Source: JBKQWK01 sp052139595 (GTDB taxonomy: Bacteria > Actinomycetota > Thermoleophilia > UBA2241). From it: a stretch of 7,548 nucleotides of DNA. Below, in pieces: positions 5,872 through 7,548 of this stretch; within the stretch, counting starts at the first letter, position 1; each line of letters starts with the position of its first letter. A model generated the notes under the pieces. It saw nothing but the letters and a program-made list of their open reading frames with translations. It was not told the origin of the DNA and did not search any database. The stretch is from positions 1 to 7,548 of the forward strand of contig JBKQWK010000170.1 in the NCBI GenBank assembly GCA_052139595.1, read 5' to 3'. A program made the translations under genes and the position numbers.

Positions 5872-6249
5872 TTGATCGGAGTCATGCCCTGTTCCGGCGT
5901 CTGCAACGTCGGCCAGATGTCGACCAAGCCGTCGTCACGGCGATCCTGGCAACGTCCGGACGAGATTAGCTTCGTCTAAACCCTCGGCTTGCCGCTGCAG
6001 ATCCCCCGTATCGTCTAGAAGGCGCACGAGAACTACACGAACCACATCGCCGTGAACGGCTGCAACGTGAGCTGCGCCCCCAAGGCGCTGCTGAGCGTCG
6101 ACGCGGACCCGGTGGTGAGCCTGCTCGTGACTGAGGCCAGCTGCATTGAGAAGAATGACGACGTCACCGACGAGAGCGGTTTGCCGACGCTGATCGACAG
6201 TATGCAGGCGGCGACGGACGGCGTGTGCGCCGCCGATCAGGCCGGGTAG
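5872..6249 (+). pseudogene. Decayed DGC-domain (putative zinc-binding) gene
   Basis: This is a broken copy of a DGC-domain gene, a family of small Cys-rich proteins thought to bind zinc. The N-terminal signature PCSGVCNVGQ begins just after an ATG at 5884 (a TTG at 5872 gives IGVMPCSG and may be the true start). The second signature, AVNGCNVSCAPKALL, lies 56 codons later in the same frame, as in intact relatives, followed by VVSLLVTEASCIEKND to the TAG at 6247. Between them the frame is damaged. After MSTK the family-like continuation AVVTAILATSGRD is in another frame, implying loss of one base near 5928 and a compensating gain near 5965. A TAA lies at 5977-5979 and a TAG at 6016-6018, where IPRIV-stop-KAHENY suggests an original Glu codon. 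The C-terminal part stays open from 6052. The 162 bp between arsA and this gene hold nothing else I recognise. Confidence 0.75.
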
Positions 6250-6300
6250 GGGATGAATCTGGGGCGGTAGGAAGTTCGCCGATCTGAGGACACAGCGCAC

Positions 6301-6311
6301 GAACACTGTTC
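6301..6311. repeat. Short palindrome upstream of the split zinc-ribbon gene
   Basis: GAACACTGTTC is a perfect hyphenated palindrome (GAACA-C-TGTTC) located 29 bp before the ATG at 6341. It could be an operator, but there is only one copy and no clear promoter beside it. Confidence 0.25.
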
Positions 6312-6340
6312 ATGAATCCACACAACGAAAGGAGACCACC

Positions 6341-6370
6341 ATGGCAGCACAAGGCAAAGCAGAGGTAGTT
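6341..6370 (+). pseudogene. 5' fragment of a zinc-ribbon gene cut by an IS3 element
   Basis: An excellent ribosome site, AAAGGAG, leads into an ATG at 6341 that encodes only MAAQGKAEVV before a TGA. That TGA is formed by the first bases of the IS element at 6371, so the gene is interrupted rather than short. The likely remainder is the plus-strand zinc-ribbon sequence on the far side of the element (7281-7496). In the second ribbon there, KQVITQ precedes the first CxxC, and this fragment ends at the matching point. The link is inferred from order, strand and domain layout; the ends cannot be joined because some sequence has been lost at the far junction. Confidence 0.55.
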
Positions 6371-6397
6371 TGAGAGGTGGCCGGGTTGCCTTGGACA
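6371..6397. repeat. Remaining terminal end of the IS3-family element
   Basis: The sequence starts TGAGAGGTGGCC and has TTGGACA at 6391-6397. Many IS3-family inverted repeats begin with TG and carry GGACA about 20-25 bp in, so this is the probable terminus, 60 bp past the original transposase stop. No matching inverted copy is present near 7262 or later in the window. Confidence 0.6.
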
Positions 6398-6430
6398 GCA
6401 TGAGCCGTTTCTTAGGTGATGAACTGCTCG

Positions 6431-7261
6431 TCATGCAGCTGTCTGTTTTGTCTGTAGCGTAGACCAGTAGAGTAGACCAGTAGACCTCGTCCGGGGTCCG
6501 GTCTGCAAGCCCTTGGTGCCGGCGCCGGTGATTGTAGAAGTCAAAGTAGGCTTTTAGCTCCCGTCGTGCCTCGGTGATATTCTCGTATCCCTTCAGATAG
6601 ACCTCCTCGTACTTGACGCTTCTCCAGAGACGCTCAATGAAGACGTTGTCCATCCAGCGACCGCGTCCGTCCCTGCGGATCGCCACGCCACGGGGGGCGA
6701 GCAGGCCGGTGAAGCCCTCACTGGTGAACTGGGAGCCCCTGGTCGGTGTTGAAGATCTGCGGCAGATCGTAGCGCGTAAGCGCCTCCTCGAGTGCCTCGC
6801 TGCAGAAGGAGGCGTCGAGCGTGTTCGAGAGCCTCCACGAGAGCACTCGCCGGCTCGCCCGATCCATGATCGCGGTGAGATAGCAAAAGCCCCGCGCCAT
6901 CGGCAGATAGGTGATGTCAGAACACCACACTTCACCGGCGGCGCTGATCTTGCTGCCGCGCAGCAGGTAGGGGTAGACCTTGTGGCCGGGATGGGGCTCA
7001 GAGGAGCCGGCGCTTGGGATGCAGCGCCTCTATCCCCATCGTGCGCATCAGGGTGGCCACATGCTGCCTGCCGACGGCAAAGCCGCGGTCCTTGAGCTCG
7101 CCGCCGATCCTTCTGATGCCGGAGAAGGGCAGCTCCATGTGGACCTCGTCCATCGCCGCCATCAGGGCTAGATTGGACGCACGCACGGGTACCGGCTTGT
7201 AGGAGACGCTGGAGCGCGAGAGTCCGAGGAGACGTGCTTGTCTTATGACCGGCAAGGGATG
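6431..7261 (-). pseudogene. IS3-family transposase OrfB, disrupted by frameshifts
   Basis: The DDE-type transposase is spread over three frames. The first part (about 7261-7010) holds the N-terminal HTH_21-like region, LPVIRQARLLGLSRSSVSYK, through GIRRIGGELKDRGF to MGIEALHPKRR. The second (about 7010-6735) runs from EPHPGHKVYPYLLRG through WCSDITYLP and YLTAIMDRASRRVLSW to FNTDQG. The third (about 6735 onward) runs from SQFTSEGF through DNVFIERLWRSVKYEEVYL to DFYNHRRRHQGL and RTPDEVYWS. The catalytic residues remain: Asp at 6916-6918, Asp at 6742-6744 and Glu at 6633-6635; once the extra base is removed, exactly 35 residues separate the last two. Each frame change is explained by one extra base, near 7008 and near 6737. 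A 13-bp tandem duplication at 6459-6484 then shifts the frame past the original TGA (6431-6433), so the reading frame runs out of the element to 6237. The enzyme is inactive as read. Confidence 0.85.
6459..6484. repeat. 13-bp perfect tandem duplication in the transposase tail
   Basis: GTAGACCAGTAGA occurs twice in direct succession (6459-6471 and 6472-6484). Removing one copy restores a reading frame ending EVYWSTLQTKQTAA and a TGA at 6431-6433, a natural end for an IS3 OrfB. The repeat is therefore most likely a replication-slippage duplication that destroyed the original stop. Confidence 0.85.
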
Positions 7262-7496
7262 CGGAGCCGGCTTCTGTGGCGAGAGTATCTGGGTGTGCGT
7301 AAAGTGCCTGCCCGAGTTCGACGAAGAACTCGCCGCGAGCCTGGCCGCAGAAAAGCTCGCCACCAAGCAAGTCATCACCCAGACCTGTTTCAACTGCGGC
7401 CGCAGCGAGACTGAGGCGATCCTGGTCCCTGCCCGCTCACAGGGCGACAGCATCTGGGTGTGTGTGAAGTGCCTGCCTCAGCTGATCCACGGCTGA
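7245..7496 (+). pseudogene. 3' part of a tandem zinc-ribbon gene, fused to IS remnant
   Basis: The plus-strand frame from the ATG at 7245 encodes 83 residues, but its first dozen codons (to about 7280) overlap or adjoin the reversed transposase and are probably not original. The host-gene part starts about GESIWVCVKCLPEFDEE. Then come an Ala/Glu/Lys-rich linker of about 20 residues, a complete ribbon CFNCG...ILVPARSQGDSIWVCVKCLP, and the end QLIHG before TGA. The paired CxxC motifs (CFNC and CVKC) should hold one zinc. Upstream only the second half of a first, near-identical ribbon survives. With the ATG fragment at 6341, this suggests an original two-ribbon protein of roughly 100 residues. 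The family is unknown to me beyond the Cys motifs; it could act in binding metal or another protein. A GAGGAG lies 13 nt before the 7245 ATG, too far for a good ribosome site, so expression is doubtful. Confidence 0.6.
7281..7481 (+). repeat. In-frame duplicated zinc-ribbon half (7281-7316 and 7446-7481)
   Basis: The 36-bp segments encoding ESIWVCVKCLPE and DSIWVCVKCLPQ match at 30 of 36 bases and lie 165 bp (55 codons) apart in one frame. Three of the six differences are silent third-position changes, which points to a duplicated, selected protein module rather than noise. Confidence 0.75.
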
Positions 7497-7511
7497 CGCT
7501 CACCGTTCGCC

Positions 7512-7538
7512 ACCGCGCCGGCCGTCGCGGCCAGCGGT
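7512..7538 (+). terminator. Stem-loop after the zinc-ribbon gene
   Basis: ACCGC (7512-7516) pairs with GCGGT (7534-7538), and GGCCG (7520-7524) with CGGCC (7528-7532) around a TCG loop, with a 3/1 internal loop between the stems. It begins 15 nt after the stop at 7496. No T-run follows, so it is at best a GC-type terminator. Confidence 0.4.
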
Positions 7539-7548
7539 CGGTCTCAGC

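Larger units (their letters stand above)
6371..7262 (-). mobile_element. Degenerate IS3-family insertion sequence, orfA end missing
   Basis: The element runs from a recognisable terminus at 6371 to the start of the OrfB-like region near 7262, about 0.9 kb. It carries a reversed, broken orfB, with no orfA and no second inverted repeat. A complete IS3 element is usually 1.2-1.5 kb. It lies inside a plus-strand zinc-ribbon gene. No target duplication can be seen, because the far end was removed together with part of that gene. The right boundary is uncertain and may lie anywhere between about 7262 and 7280. The element is probably immobile. Confidence 0.8.

Noticed and set aside
2088..6018. TAG as a reassigned sense codon (for example pyrrolysine), since TAG interrupts both the DUF169 and DGC genes
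   Set aside because: The DGC gene also has a TAA and indels, pointing to decay, and the intact ars genes use no internal TAG; two cases are too few.
1..7548. CRISPR arrays, tRNA or rRNA genes
   Set aside because: No regularly spaced repeats and no cloverleaf or rRNA-like stretches were seen on either strand.

Overview
The window is GC-rich bacterial DNA built around an arsenic-resistance locus. The organism cannot be named from the sequence. High GC, apparently leaderless promoters, an ArsR with an N-terminal Cys pair, and DUF169 and ferredoxin genes suggest an anaerobic actinobacterium-like or Chloroflexi-like lineage. That is inference only.

Layout. (1) 66-1172, minus strand: a TDT/SLAC1-type membrane transporter. 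(2) 1434-2697, minus strand: a compact operon reading, in transcription order, a 61-residue Cys-rich protein, a dicluster ferredoxin and a DUF169 protein whose frame carries an in-frame TAG. A strong hairpin follows the operon. (3) 2698-2935: a divergent control region with two promoters of the same layout (TTGAC[A/G], 17 bp, TATCGT, 9 bp, ATG), each overlapped by a copy of the same motif. (4) 2936-5709, plus strand: arsR, arsD and arsA. arsD is fused to an AhpD/carboxymuconolactone-decarboxylase-like domain. arsA is a full-length two-domain ATPase with all three metal-binding Cys residues. A third copy of the motif lies between arsR and arsD. (5) 5872-6249: a decayed DGC-domain gene (putative zinc-binding protein). 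(6) 6341-7496: a zinc-ribbon gene split by a degenerate IS3-family element at 6371 to about 7262. The element is reversed relative to the gene and has lost orfA and one end.

How it fits together. ArsR probably represses both divergent operons and releases them when it binds As(III) or Sb(III). ArsD would hand the metalloid to ArsA. No ArsB or Acr3 pump lies in the window, so ArsA's membrane partner is elsewhere or unusual. The most interesting part is the divergent operon: a Cys-rich peptide, a ferredoxin and a DUF169 protein apparently sharing the ArsR operator. This suggests a redox or metal-handling module tied to arsenic. The right-hand third, by contrast, looks like decaying accessory DNA.
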